The notes: generated by a model from the sequence alone, not told the origin. A DNA stretch of 64,000 bases from CBDCTM01 sp965222005 (GCA_965222005.1 OZ244935.1:1054001-1118000), one strand, 5' to 3'. Counted from the stretch's first letter, positions 18,249-27,486 are shown. Made by a program: numbers and translations.

Positions 18249-19245
18249 TTTTCCTGTGCTTTAAAAAGTATCCCCAAATTAAATCAATAGCTTCTTCTAC
18301 TAATGGCAGGTTTTTTTGTTGGGCAATCTGTGGAAGTCCTCCTATGCTGGTAGTGTTTATTTCTGATAAAACTCTTTTGCCCTTATCATCCACCAATGTA
18401 TCCACTCCATACATTACAATCCCCATTTTTGAAAGTAAGGGGTTTACGGTTTCTATAATTTTATGTTCTTCGTTGTCAATCTCTGCAATATTAGAAGTTC
18501 CGCCCATTGACACATTGCATAACCAAGAGTTTTTTGCAGGTAGCCTGAGCGATGCTCCCATTACGTTGCCATTCACAACAACGATTCGTTTATCACCTTT
18601 TGTTACATTTTTCAAGAATTTCACTCCAAGGTATTCCACGCTGTCCTCTTTTAAGGTGGATACAAATTCATTGAATGTCATTTGTTGGTTTCCACTCCAA
18701 ACCGTCTCCCCGTCAATACGGATAATTCCCCTGCCTCCATATTCTCGGAAGGGTTTTAGGACTATTGGAAATTGATTTTTGAATTCAAGAATATCTTCTA
18801 TTGACCTACATACTTTCATGGGAGCACATACATTCTGAAAATTCATCAGAAACTCTTTGCTTCCAGTTTCATAGATAGCAGCAGGAGAATTCATGATAAA
18901 ACATTCAGGAAATTCTTGGGTAAGGAAATTCAAAAAATCCTGATTGATAGGTGGTGGCAACCTCAACCAAATCAGGTCATAATCATCAAGAGATACCTGC
19001 TTTATTTCTTCTTGATATAAAGAGCCATCAGCTGTATACCTAAAATTATTTTTGATTTCGGTTGCCCAAATATCACGAACAATTAAATTTTTAAAAAATG
19101 CAGTATTTTCTGAAATTCCCTTTGTTGCAATTTCAGCCCGATTTGTGAGTTGATGATTCCTTAAAGCATTGGCAAAGGCATAAACTGAATTTTCTTTGCT
19201 GTGATTAGTATGGTCGGTCAGAATAAGAACATTATACTTTTTCAT
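18238..19245 (-). CDS. GshB/RimK-like ATP-grasp ligase
   Basis: ATP-dependent carboxylate-amine ligase of the ATP-grasp fold. The 335 residues follow the glutathione-synthetase plan: an N-terminal preATP-grasp domain with 'DLIWLRLPPPIN' (about 90-101), the ATP-binding Lys K164 in 'IVLKPFREYGGRG' with the Gly-rich loop, and metal ligands D282, E295 and N297 in 'VDTLV' and 'LSEINTTSIGG'. The ending resembles GshB. No glutamate-cysteine ligase accompanies it, so glutathione synthesis is unlikely. It overlaps its upstream neighbour by 4 bases and its downstream neighbour by 11, so the three products are probably made together. The joined substrates are unknown. Confidence 0.82.
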   Translation of the reverse strand: MKKYNVLILTDHTNHSKENSVYAFANALRNHQLTNRAEIATKGISENTAFFKNLIVRDIWATEIKNNFRYTADGSLYQEEIKQVSLDDYDLIWLRLPPPINQDFLNFLTQEFPECFIMNSPAAIYETGSKEFLMNFQNVCAPMKVCRSIEDILEFKNQFPIVLKPFREYGGRGIIRIDGETVWSGNQQMTFNEFVSTLKEDSVEYLGVKFLKNVTKGDKRIVVVNGNVMGASLRLPAKNSWLCNVSMGGTSNIAEIDNEEHKIIETVNPLLSKMGIVMYGVDTLVDDKGKRVLSEINTTSIGGLPQIAQQKNLPLVEEAIDLIWGYFLKHRKNVE

Positions 19246-20684
19246 CCATCCAATTTAATTTCATCCAGCAAACTTTTATCATTGTTCAGACTTCTAAAAA
19301 GCCGCATTCTGAATTTGCCTTGTTTATTGATTAATGTCTGAGCCATTTTGTCAATTGCTACCATTGAAAGGACAGTTTGAATATAAGCTTCAATCAAATC
19401 ATCAAGTCCAATTCCTAATTTATTGAAATCCCTTCTATCCATTAATACCAGCCTGTTCGTGTCGCTCCCCCAAGAACCATCTTCATTCTTGAATGAGAGA
19501 TTTGTTCCCAACATTTTCCAACTGTCCGTTCCTTTTTCGATGTTATTAATCAAGGGTTTTTCAGCTCTTCGGGCGTAAGTACACAACGGTCTGATTCCTT
19601 TTTCTGTGGAGCTAACCATCATGCGGATGTCTGCAACAAAAGTCTGGTTTTTATGATTTGGAATAGTTCCCACATGGTAAAGTTTTCCCGCTGATGTTGT
19701 ACTACTCCAATTTGAGTTCCCTATCAAACTTTGAACTATAAACAGGTCATAATCAAATTCCAATTCCATGAATCTGTCCAGTTCAGTTTCTGTCACGATG
19801 GTATAAACGCCTTGTCCCGCATTGCTATACGGAACTTTTATGACAGCATGACCCCCCATTTTCTTAACCCATAATGGCACTTCATTTTTACTGACATCCC
19901 ATATGGTTTCAGGAATATTGATTTTCAACCCATGTTTCTGCAGCTCGGCATTGAATATATCATACGCTTTCGCAGCTACCATTTTATTTCGTCCTCCTGC
20001 CAAACAGGCAACTGTTGGGTTCAATATTTTTGTTTTGGAATGTAATGGCAATCTGTTCCAAGGTTTTTGGGTGAGGTATCTGAATGCTGCTCTTATTGGA
20101 ATTAATTCTTGGTTCTCATCACGAATATGCAACACGCCATCCTTAAAAACGACTCTTGGGTTTGGGTCATCTTTATAAAAATCCACATAATAGACTTTCT
20201 CTTTCATTACATCCGCAATTACTTCTGCATATCCCGATACCTCCATTGGGTTTTTGTCATAAATTACAGCCAAGCCTCCTTTTATTTTGTTCCTAAGATT
20301 CTTCAAATAAGGCTTGAACGTCCTTTCTACCATTAATTTGTAACTTCCCTGTTCTTGGTTGTCGTCAACCAACGGCATTGATTTTTGTCCAGAAGGGCAT
20401 GAGTTGTTTTCGATTACCACCATTTGCCTTTTTCCTCCTGCTGATGTCACATTGAGCAAATCCGCACCCGCCCAAAGGAAATACTTTGCCCGATGGTTGA
20501 GGACTTCCCTCAATTTATCACCGTTTACAGTTGGGTGCATGTGGCAGTATCTTGTAATTATTCTTTCTTGTTCCAAGTTCAGAAAGAAATTTATCATCGG
20601 ATGAATTGTTGCGTTTAGAGCCTTTGGATACCAATGGTCGTGTGCTTCAAATTCATCGGGCTGTACTATTCTGATTTTGTTCAA
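19242..20684 (-). CDS. circularly permuted ATP-grasp-like ligase (putative)
   Basis: First gene of the AT-rich operon. I do not recognise the exact family. Two features suggest a circularly permuted ATP-grasp enzyme: the metal-type motif E92-N-N-x-x-P97-S-G99 ('VIENNSCPSG') comes early, resembling the E/D-N-x-PSG motif of permuted ATP-grasp proteins, and the ATP-binding 'HAVIKVPYSNAGQGVYTI' with K283 and the SNAGQG loop (287-292) comes later, followed by 'DLFIVQSLIGN' and 'FVADIRMMV'. The 480-residue length also suits that group. Only one such enzyme plus a GshB-like ligase and a deacylase share the operon, which suggests stepwise amide formation. Confidence 0.6.
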   Translation of the reverse strand: MNKIRIVQPDEFEAHDHWYPKALNATIHPMINFFLNLEQERIITRYCHMHPTVNGDKLREVLNHRAKYFLWAGADLLNVTSAGGKRQMVVIENNSCPSGQKSMPLVDDNQEQGSYKLMVERTFKPYLKNLRNKIKGGLAVIYDKNPMEVSGYAEVIADVMKEKVYYVDFYKDDPNPRVVFKDGVLHIRDENQELIPIRAAFRYLTQKPWNRLPLHSKTKILNPTVACLAGGRNKMVAAKAYDIFNAELQKHGLKINIPETIWDVSKNEVPLWVKKMGGHAVIKVPYSNAGQGVYTIVTETELDRFMELEFDYDLFIVQSLIGNSNWSSTTSAGKLYHVGTIPNHKNQTFVADIRMMVSSTEKGIRPLCTYARRAEKPLINNIEKGTDSWKMLGTNLSFKNEDGSWGSDTNRLVLMDRRDFNKLGIGLDDLIEAYIQTVLSMVAIDKMAQTLINKQGKFRMRLFRSLNNDKSLLDEIKLDG

Positions 20685-20762
20685 TTTAGGTTTTGATTTT
20701 TATTGTGAATGAAAAAAGAACCCTCAATTTAGGATTCTTTTTTGATGATTGTTTTGTTTTTT

Positions 20763-20972
20763 TTAATTGTCGAGAACTGAAGGTAAATGAGCTATTCTCA
20801 ACACTTGTTGACCTTTTGTTTTTTTCAAACTCTCGGAAAGCACTAAACGCCCTGCTGAATCATACAGTACGATTTCGACCTTTGACCTGCCTTTGAGATC
20901 ATATCGAATGTTTAGCCAGGTAGTAGCTGCTGGTCTAGGGGAATACTTTAAAATTTGCAGCCTGAAAACTAC
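20763..20972 (-). pseudogene. T9SS sorting-domain remnant
   Basis: The minus strand reads a degraded sorting domain: 'LKYSPRPAATTWLNIRYDL' (the usual YPNPA changed to YSPRPA) then 'SKVEIVLYDSAGRLVL' and 'GQQVLRIAHLPS', stopping before the expected 'GxYxxxL' end. The truncation coincides with the edge of the AT-rich ligase cassette. Too little remains for a function. Confidence 0.55.
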
Positions 20973-21425
20973 AAGACAGCCATCGTTTAGGGAGCTTGTT
21001 TTACCAGCTTCCCACTCCCTATCAATACCTCCTTGCTATTGATCTGATAAAAATACACCCCCTCTGCCAGGCCGCCGACTTCAAAAGTGTGCGCTCCATT
21101 ATAGCCCTCTAGTTTCTGCTGTAGTACCTCCCGTCCCAATACATCAAACAAATGAAAGGTAGCCTGCTGAAAAACCCCCGGCTCATATTGCAGCGTGACG
21201 ATGGATTGCGCAGGGTTTGGAAAGACATTGAAAGTTTTTAGTTCGGGCCAATAGCTATCGGCCTCGAAGACTGATGTAAGTAGTGTAAGACTACTATCAC
21301 AGGTAGGGTAAGGCGTGCCGAGGCGGTAGTTGGGGAAGTGGGGCATAGAAATACCATGAGAAGTTGGAAATTGCACCCCGTGCTGCTGCACCTCACATGC
21401 TAATCCCTTTCGGTTAGGATATTTA

Positions 21426-22290
21426 GAACGTGTTTGGGAATTTTATTCTGTAAATGATTGAAATTTTGCCAAGATCATTGATGTATTTGCCAAATAAAGG
21501 AATGATACAGAACTTTCTATGGTATGCTCGTGGTCAATCAGTATTCTTCGGTAAAAATTAAACCAGGCAATCGTTCTTTCAACTACCCATCGTTTAGCCT
21601 GAACAACAAACCCCTTTTTCCCTTCAGGTCTTATTGGAACTTCAAATTCGATATTCAATTCCTCACAGGCCTGTGCAAAAGTTCCTTTATAAGCTTTGTC
21701 ACCAATTATTTTTATCAGGCGGCCCATTTGATGTTGATCCATCTTCAAAAGATGAACGCCAGCCGGACTGTCATGCTCATTAGCTGGATGTACCCAAGCT
21801 TGCCAAATACGACCCAGGGTGTCTGTGAGAATTTGACGTTTGCGGCCATTAATCTTTTTATTGCCGTCAATGCCCCGAAACTCATAAATCATGGGAGCCA
21901 ACTTAACACTCTGAGAATCAACGATCCCCAAGCTTGGGCTTGACTGCCGATCAAGTTTGTCCCGTTCATATTCATTGAGTGCCAGATTGATTGATTTGAT
22001 AATTCCTTTTTTTGTCCAGTTATAAAAGTAATAGTAAACTGCAGACCAGGGGGGAAAAGAACTATCAAGATTTCGCCATTGGGCTCCAGTTCTTGTTATC
22101 CAAAGTATGGCATTGAAAATATCACGCAAATCAAGTGTGCGTTTTCGTTTGATAGGAAGAAATTCTTTTATAACTTCCCACTGGCCGTCGGTCAGTCGTT
22201 CAAATTGGGCGAGCATCTTTGTAAGTTTTGGTTTACCTACAAGATACTACCGACGGCTATTTATTTCAAGCTAAATTCCCAAACAACCTC
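21426..22290 (-). mobile_element. IS5-family insertion sequence, 865 bp
   Basis: Imperfect terminal inverted repeats share TGTTTGGGAATTT (left end GAACGTGTTTGGG, right end, complemented, GAGGTTGTTTGGG). A 3-bp target duplication TTA lies at 21423-21425 and 22291-22293. The element encodes one intact DDE transposase. The size, repeats and short duplication fit IS5-family subgroups that duplicate 2-3 bp. The clean restoration of the interrupted reading frame confirms the boundaries. Confidence 0.9.
21443..22216 (-). CDS. IS5-family transposase
   Basis: The 257-residue protein opens with an N-terminal helix-turn-helix-like region ('RLTDGQWEVIKEFLP', 'ILWITRTGAQWRNL') followed by the RNase H-fold catalytic core with D100 in 'LGIVDSQSVK', D173 in 'IIGDKAYKG' and E213 in 'VVERTIAWFNFYRR', which is the family's DDE triad with the Y-x2-R-x3-E type ending. 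One open frame is present and no frameshift is needed. The element therefore looks able to move. Confidence 0.93.
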   Translation of the reverse strand: MLAQFERLTDGQWEVIKEFLPIKRKRTLDLRDIFNAILWITRTGAQWRNLDSSFPPWSAVYYYFYNWTKKGIIKSINLALNEYERDKLDRQSSPSLGIVDSQSVKLAPMIYEFRGIDGNKKINGRKRQILTDTLGRIWQAWVHPANEHDSPAGVHLLKMDQHQMGRLIKIIGDKAYKGTFAQACEELNIEFEVPIRPEGKKGFVVQAKRWVVERTIAWFNFYRRILIDHEHTIESSVSFLYLANTSMILAKFQSFTE

Positions 22291-22721
22291 TTAATGACAT
22301 GCATCACATCAATGCCATTGGGAGGGTTGATGTAGATACGGCAATCAGGTCCCAGTTGAGCTTGCCAAAAAGTAGCAGCAAAGGGAGAAGCATAGCCATC
22401 ATAGACCGCTACAGTAACTTTGGAAGCAGCTATATCATCGGCCCAAAGATCAAACTGATAAATATAGTTGAGAGAACTTACATACAGAAACCTGGAATTA
22501 GAAGAAACGGCTACGCCTCCGATATTGGCGTCATCTTCAATAATGATATTTTCAAAATTACTCAGCTGACCAGTACTTCGATCAAAGTCAAAAATGAACA
22601 CATCTTCCACCGGATTGTAGCGGTTCCTACAAAGTTATGATTTTGTCCTCGTTGTCTCTTTTGACATTACATCGAACATTACCTTTGCACCGCCGTTTTT
22701 TGTTTTAAACTAATGTGTGGT

Positions 22722-23012
22722 CTAGGCATGAATAGGCGAAGGTGGTTTAATGTCTAAACGGTTCATAACCTCGTCCACTGTAGTTTTCCATAGTTTAGCC
22801 AATTCAGACATATGAGCTAACCGTTCAACTGCCTTTGCTTCCACCAGAGGAGTGAGTTGAAGCAATTCTTTATGTTCGATTTCGGTTATTTGTTCAGCAA
22901 TCAGTTTTTCACGTAATTGCTGATAGCGTATTTGAATTTCTTCAGGCAAGCCGTTATTGATTTTTAAAATGAGTTCTGCTTCCTGTTTCGAAAGTGATAT
23001 TAAATTTGGCTC
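22722..23012 (-). pseudogene. 5'-truncated small helical protein (putative antitoxin-like)
   Basis: About 97 residues, starting near 'LEPNLISLSKQEAELILKI' and ending 'RLDIKPPSPIHA', form a charged helical protein that resembles small proteins I know from cyanobacteria ('LSEAELLxKIN..LP.EIQ.RY..L..K') often found beside HNH-nuclease or toxin-like genes. No start codon exists in frame near 23012; the frame runs on into the complement of the next gene. Its 5' end is cut at the same point as the T9SS gene on the other strand. Confidence 0.5.
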
Positions 23013-23013
23013 T

Positions 23014-23892
23014 AGCCCTAACGGAAATATAATGGTAACCCGCCTCTCGGAAACATCGCACGGACAGGCCGGCGGTGGAGAAAATAACGACAATGAATAC
23101 TTCGTAATCCGCAACTTCGGAACCAACCAAAGCCCGGATGTGACACAAATCAAATTTACCGGCATCAACAACATACCGGCTAATACCCCACTAACAGACT
23201 TGGAGTTGTATAAGCGGTCTGATAATGACTTTGGCGACACCTGGGGAACATCGCTGGGGACAGCCACAGCAATAGCACTCAATGAAGTGACTTTTGGCGA
23301 TGGCTCCGCTACTTTGTTTACCGGCTTCAGTCAGTTTATCGCTAATAATAAGGGAACTACAGCCAGCCTCCCTGTAGAGATGATCCGCTTCGATGCCCAC
23401 GCCGTCAACAATGAAGCGGTGGAACTGATCTGGACGACAGCCTTCGAAGAAAACAACACGGGTTTCTACATTCAACGCTCCAAAGATGCTGCTTGGTGGA
23501 ATGACCTTGGATTTGTAGCCAGCCAGGGCAACACCACCACAACTAGGACCTACACCTATACCGACCACCACCTGTGGGAAGGTATTCACTACTATCGACT
23601 CAAGCAAGTGGACGAGGATGGAGGTTTTGAATATTCGCAGATTCGATCGGTCAAATTGTTGGGAGATGATAAAGTAGTTGTTTACCCCAACCCCACCAAC
23701 GATGTAATTTTTGTTGATAGTAAAGCCGACATCAATAAGGTATCTGTGTATGGCATCGACGGTCAGCTAAAGCAAATGATTAAAAATACCAATGCCATTG
23801 ACCTTAGCATTTTGCCGAATGGCTTGTACCACCTTCAAGTGGAAACAACAACGGGATATAATTCCTGGCACAGAATAGTGAAAGAGCAATAA
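23014..23892 (+). pseudogene. 5'-truncated T9SS-sorted protein gene
   Basis: From about 23014 the frame encodes a secreted-protein body ('NGNIMVTRLSETSHGQAG', 'NEYFVIRNFGTN', 'TTASLPVEMIRFDAHAV', a fibronectin-like 'VELIWTTAFEENNTGFYIQ' domain) and ends in a sorting domain ('VVVYPNPTNDVIFVDSKAD', 'GLYHLQVETTTGYN'). The signal peptide and N-terminus are absent. The ATG upstream at 22957 lies inside complementary sequence of another gene. I infer a 5' deletion, so it is not likely to be exported. Confidence 0.7.
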
Positions 23893-23943
23893 TAATGTTT
23901 TTGGAGAGGTTCCAAACTGCCATCCACTTGTGTTAAAAGCCAG

Positions 23944-23985
23944 AAAGGGAGTTTATTCAGTAAGGTGAACAAACTCCCTTTTTTC
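23944..23985 (+). terminator. intrinsic terminator
   Basis: An 11-bp stem (AAAGGGAGTTT at 23944-23954 with its complement at 23971-23981), a 16-base loop and a following T-run. It ends the truncated T9SS gene's transcript. Confidence 0.8.
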
Positions 23986-24081
23986 TTAAAAAAGCGAGGA
24001 TGACAAAAGGGAATATTAATCCGAGGATTAATAGTTATCAGAATAAGTTCACAAACTATACACTAGTGTGTTTTAGGTTTT

Positions 24082-24207
24082 GTAGGAAAAATAACCTTCG
24101 AGGTTTGTGTAGATGAAAAAGGAAATGTAAAGCATACTCAATTTGATCACGATTTAAGTAGCACTCAAAATCCAAAAATTGTAGTTGCAATTGGCGTTGT
24201 TGCATAA
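24082..24207 (+). pseudogene. TonB C-terminal-like fragment
   Basis: A short frame reads 'VGKITFEVCVDEKGNVKHTQ' and then 'SSTQNPKIVVAIGVVA' before TAA. This resembles the 'G.i.f...vd..G.v......stn..l...a' pattern of TonB C-terminal domains, the part that contacts outer-membrane receptors. No membrane anchor or start codon belongs to it, so it is a relic. It lies in a 950-base stretch (23893-24850) that otherwise holds one terminator, one coiled-coil relic and AT-rich sequence. Confidence 0.4.
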
Positions 24208-24454
24208 AAGAATCTAACTAATGTATTTCCTGTAATTGCAAAATAATATTTAGTTTAAAATAATTTATATATACTATCAATCAAATTTACCACTGACTAT
24301 CAGTTTGTTACGGAATTTATTTATACTAATTTAATGAGTGCGAAATATTATTCCGAATAAAATTGATTCATGCAACAACACCGTTGCAATTCAAAAAGCA
24401 ATTTTACACTTTTTTTTAGAAAGTCAACTAAGGACTACCAGTGTGGAAAAATAG

Positions 24455-24628
24455 AAAACGAAAGAACGGCTACTCAAACAAATCAAAACCCTCGAAAAGA
24501 TAAAATCACCAAAAATTGACAATCACAAAGTCCGCGAACTCCAACTCAAAATCGAAGAACTTCAACTAATCGGCCACATCAAAAATCTGGAAAAACAAAA
24601 CGAAATGGAGCAGAAGTATTTGGAATAA
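24455..24628 (+). pseudogene. short coiled-coil fragment
   Basis: About 57 residues of heptad-rich sequence ('ERLLKQIKTLEKIKSPKI', 'LQLKIEELQLIGHIKNLEKQ') follow a stop codon with no ATG, and end in TAA. The visible content is only a coiled coil; I assign no function. It may be the tail of a lost gene. Confidence 0.35.
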
Positions 24629-24850
24629 TTACCTGAGAAGACCAGAGTTATGGGATTTATAAGTAGAATAATTATTTCAAATAACCCTATTGCTTCTCTA
24701 CTTATAACACTTTTTACATTAAAGCAATGCTTTATATGAAGAACCCTCCACTTTAACACTCACTTCTTCAAATTTCTGTTTCCATATCAGCCAAGGCATT
24801 CCCCCTTCCCTACAAAACCCTATCTTTGGCCCACATCAGCCTGACGTACC

Positions 24851-26305
24851 TTGAAGCGGGAATTTCTCATCAACATTCTTTTTCTCATCTCTATCAATCT
24901 GTTGATCAAGCCTTTTTACATTTTTGGCATTGACCGGACGGTGCAAAATTTGGTGGGTGCCCTGCAATACGGAGTCTATTTTGTGTTGCTCAACTTCACT
25001 TATCTTTTTCAGATCATCAACGACTTTGGCATTCAGAATTTCAACAACCGCCGCATCGCGCAGCACGGCCAATTGCTGGAAAAATATGTTCCCAACATCC
25101 TCGTGCTCAAGCTGCTGTTGGGCTTGGTCTATTTGCTGGTGACTTTTTCGCTGGCGGCGGGGCCGGGCTACTGGGCCGAATATCGGCACCTGCTCATCCT
25201 CATAGCCATCAATCACATTTTGATCGCTTTCAATTTTTACATGCGCTCCAATGTGTCGGGCCTGGCGATGTACCGCACCGATAGCTTACTCTCGGCACTG
25301 GACAAACTCTTGATGATCCTCATCTGTGGCTGGCTGCTATGGCTGGCTCCCTTTCGCGAAGCTTTTCAGATCGAGTGGTTTGTGTATGCCCAAACGGTTT
25401 CGCTGCTGCTCACCATCGCGGTGGGCTTTGGTGTAGTGGCAGGGCGAATGCGCTGGTTTCGGTTTCACGTGAGCGGGCCTTTTCTGTTGTTGATACTCAA
25501 AGAGAGCTGGCCCTATGCATTGGTCGTTTTTTTGATGACGATCTATACCCGCATCGACGGGGTGATGCTCGACTGGTTGCTGCCGGACGAAGGCACCTTT
25601 CAGGCCGGCATTTATGCTTCGGCCTATCGCCTGCTCGATGCCGTAAACATGATTGGTTTTCTGTTTGCCGGGCTGCTGCTGCCGATGTTTGCCCGGATGA
25701 TCCGCAAGGGCGAGTCGGTAGAGGAATTGCTGCGCTTCAGTTTTCAACTGATCTGGGCCGGCGCCATTAGCTTGTCGGTGGCGTGCTGGTTTTTCAGAGA
25801 GCAGATTATGTTGTTGCTATATACTGAGGCTACGCCCTACTGGGGGCAGGTGTTGGGCTGGTTGATGTTCAGTTTTGTAGCGGTAAGCGGCACCTATATT
25901 TTCGGTACGCTGCTGACGGCCAATGGCAATCTTAGGAGGATGAATGGTATCTTTGTGGTGGCTATTCTTTTGAACATTCTGCTCAATTGGTGGCTCATCC
26001 CACAGCACAAGGCCAGCGGGGCTGCTATGACTACCCTAATTACCCAGACTTTTGCGCTGCTGGGGCAAATTGGGCTGGCTATGCACATTTTCAAGCTACC
26101 GCTGGAGCCAGGCTATTGGGGGCGTTTTGTAGCCTTTGCAGGGGTGGTGGCGCTGATCAATTATGGTCTTTATCACTATGGTTTGTTTGGCTGGAGTGTT
26201 AATTTTGTGGTCGGCATATTGTTGAGCGGTGTGGCAGCATTGGTTTTCAGGCTGATTCATTGGAAGAGCTTTGCGGAATTATTCAAGGCAAAAATCGAAC
26301 TTTGA
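24851..26305 (+). CDS. oligosaccharide flippase (Wzx-like)
   Basis: Polytopic membrane protein of the MOP exporter superfamily that moves lipid-linked glycan units across the inner membrane. The 484 residues contain roughly 12-14 hydrophobic segments, with 'INDFGIQNFNNRRIAQ' after the second helix and 'YTRIDGVMLDWLLPDEG' marking the second half, both typical of this group. Translation starts at TTG 24851: an in-frame stop lies 6 bases upstream and the first ATG would remove conserved sequence. It is the first gene of a polysaccharide block with the Wzz-like and O-antigen ligase genes. Confidence 0.88.
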   Translation: MKREFLINILFLISINLLIKPFYIFGIDRTVQNLVGALQYGVYFVLLNFTYLFQIINDFGIQNFNNRRIAQHGQLLEKYVPNILVLKLLLGLVYLLVTFSLAAGPGYWAEYRHLLILIAINHILIAFNFYMRSNVSGLAMYRTDSLLSALDKLLMILICGWLLWLAPFREAFQIEWFVYAQTVSLLLTIAVGFGVVAGRMRWFRFHVSGPFLLLILKESWPYALVVFLMTIYTRIDGVMLDWLLPDEGTFQAGIYASAYRLLDAVNMIGFLFAGLLLPMFARMIRKGESVEELLRFSFQLIWAGAISLSVACWFFREQIMLLLYTEATPYWGQVLGWLMFSFVAVSGTYIFGTLLTANGNLRRMNGIFVVAILLNILLNWWLIPQHKASGAAMTTLITQTFALLGQIGLAMHIFKLPLEPGYWGRFVAFAGVVALINYGLYHYGLFGWSVNFVVGILLSGVAALVFRLIHWKSFAELFKAKIEL

Positions 26306-26361
26306 CCGCTCCCATGCTATTGCCTGCCTATAAGCTTAGCTAACAGGCCAACATATTTTTC

Positions 26362-26369
26362 TACTTTTG
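26362..26369 (+). promoter_or_regulatory. possible -7 box before the Wzz-like gene
   Basis: TACTTTTG matches TAnnTTTG and sits 17 bases before the start codon. The -33 region is weak. Confidence 0.35.
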
Positions 26370-26385
26370 CTCCAAACATGCATCT

Positions 26386-27486
26386 ATGACGAATAAGGAA
26401 AACCTGCTCGATGTGCTTCGCACGCTATTCCGATGGAAAAAACAAATCATCATTGTCTGTGCTTTGGCCGCTGTCGGCAGTATCATCATCTCGCTTTTTT
26501 TGTCCAATTATTACCAATCTTCCACCCTTTTTTATGCCGCCAGCCCCGACCTGGCGCTGCCCTCTGCGGTGGGCAATGAAATCAAGGAGAAGGATTACTA
26601 CGGGGAGGAAACCGATATCGACCGGATGCTCACCATTTCCGAATCCAATGAAATCGCCGATTTTTTGATCGATAGCTTTCATTTGTATGAACATTATGAT
26701 ATTGACACGGCGCAGCTACGGGCCGCTTTTAAGGTGAAGAAGCGCTTCTTTAGTTTGTATAATGTAAAGAAGACGAAATATGACGCCATCGAGATTTCAA
26801 TGGAAGACAAGGAGCCCCCAATGGCAGCCGCTATGGTCAACGCCGCCCGCGACAAGGTCAACCAAATTGGCCAAAATTTGATCAAGGACAGCCAAAAGAA
26901 GCAGATGGAAGCCTTCAACCAGAGCATTACCGAAAAGGAAAAAGAGTTGAAAACGCTGGGCGACAGCTTACAGGTGCTGCGAAAAAGGTACGGTGTGTTC
27001 AATACCATTACTCAAAGTGAAGCCCTCACGCAGCTGGTCGCACAAGCCGAAGCCAAGCTCGCTCGCGCCAAAGCCAAAAAAGAGCTGCTGGCTACACGCC
27101 CCGGCCGTTTCCGCGATTCTATTTTTCTGCTCAACGCCAACATCGCCGGGCTGGAGCAGGAAGTGATCAACCTCAACCGGCGAATGGATCTGTTCAATGA
27201 AGGGATGGCGATCGTGGATGTGCTGGAGCAGCAACATACCGAGGCCCGCGAGCAGCTCGGCCTTGACAAGGAGCGCCGCAAACAGCTCGAATCGACCTAT
27301 CAGTCCGATTTTAGTGCTATCCATCTGGTGGAAAAGGGAGATGTGCCCATCGTAAAGTCAAGGCCCAAGCGCTCGATTATTGTACTCAGTGCCATTTTCA
27401 TCACCTTTCTGTTCAGCCTAATTGCTATTCTCATTCTCGATACTTACCGGGACGTCAACTGGCGGGACATTGTACATGGCCGATAA
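26386..27486 (+). CDS. Wzz-like polysaccharide chain-length/export protein
   Basis: Polysaccharide co-polymerase type protein. The 366 residues have an N-terminal membrane helix (about 22-40), a long periplasmic region with coiled coil ('ESITEKEKELKTLGDSLQVL'-like, about 175-320), and a C-terminal membrane helix (about 338-356), the two-helix layout of Wzz. The usual 'Pro-rich' motif before the last helix appears as 'VKSRPKRSIIVLSA'. No tyrosine-kinase domain is fused. It overlaps the next gene by 11 bases and lies 80 bases after the flippase gene, so the three probably act together in surface glycan assembly. Confidence 0.85.
   Translation: MTNKENLLDVLRTLFRWKKQIIIVCALAAVGSIIISLFLSNYYQSSTLFYAASPDLALPSAVGNEIKEKDYYGEETDIDRMLTISESNEIADFLIDSFHLYEHYDIDTAQLRAAFKVKKRFFSLYNVKKTKYDAIEISMEDKEPPMAAAMVNAARDKVNQIGQNLIKDSQKKQMEAFNQSITEKEKELKTLGDSLQVLRKRYGVFNTITQSEALTQLVAQAEAKLARAKAKKELLATRPGRFRDSIFLLNANIAGLEQEVINLNRRMDLFNEGMAIVDVLEQQHTEAREQLGLDKERRKQLESTYQSDFSAIHLVEKGDVPIVKSRPKRSIIVLSAIFITFLFSLIAILILDTYRDVNWRDIVHGR

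Larger units (their letters stand above)
20987..22634 (-). pseudogene. T9SS-exported protein gene split by an IS5-family element
   Basis: Both halves of one gene flank the element. The upstream half (to 22291) ends in 'LGPDCRIYINPPNGIDVMHV' and the downstream half (from 21425) continues 'CEVQQHGVQFPTSHGISM', 'PHFPNYRLG', then a type A sorting domain ('FNVFPNPAQSIVTLQYE', 'GVYFYQINSKEV'). Removing 21426-22290 and one TTA copy restores the frame exactly, giving VMHVIKYPNRKGLACEVQ across the join. The N-terminus is also missing: the frame opens after a stop at 22635-22637, with no signal peptide. The protein type, with a repeated 'GPDG.IYI' beta region, is common in Saprospiraceae; function unknown. 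Confidence 0.85.
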
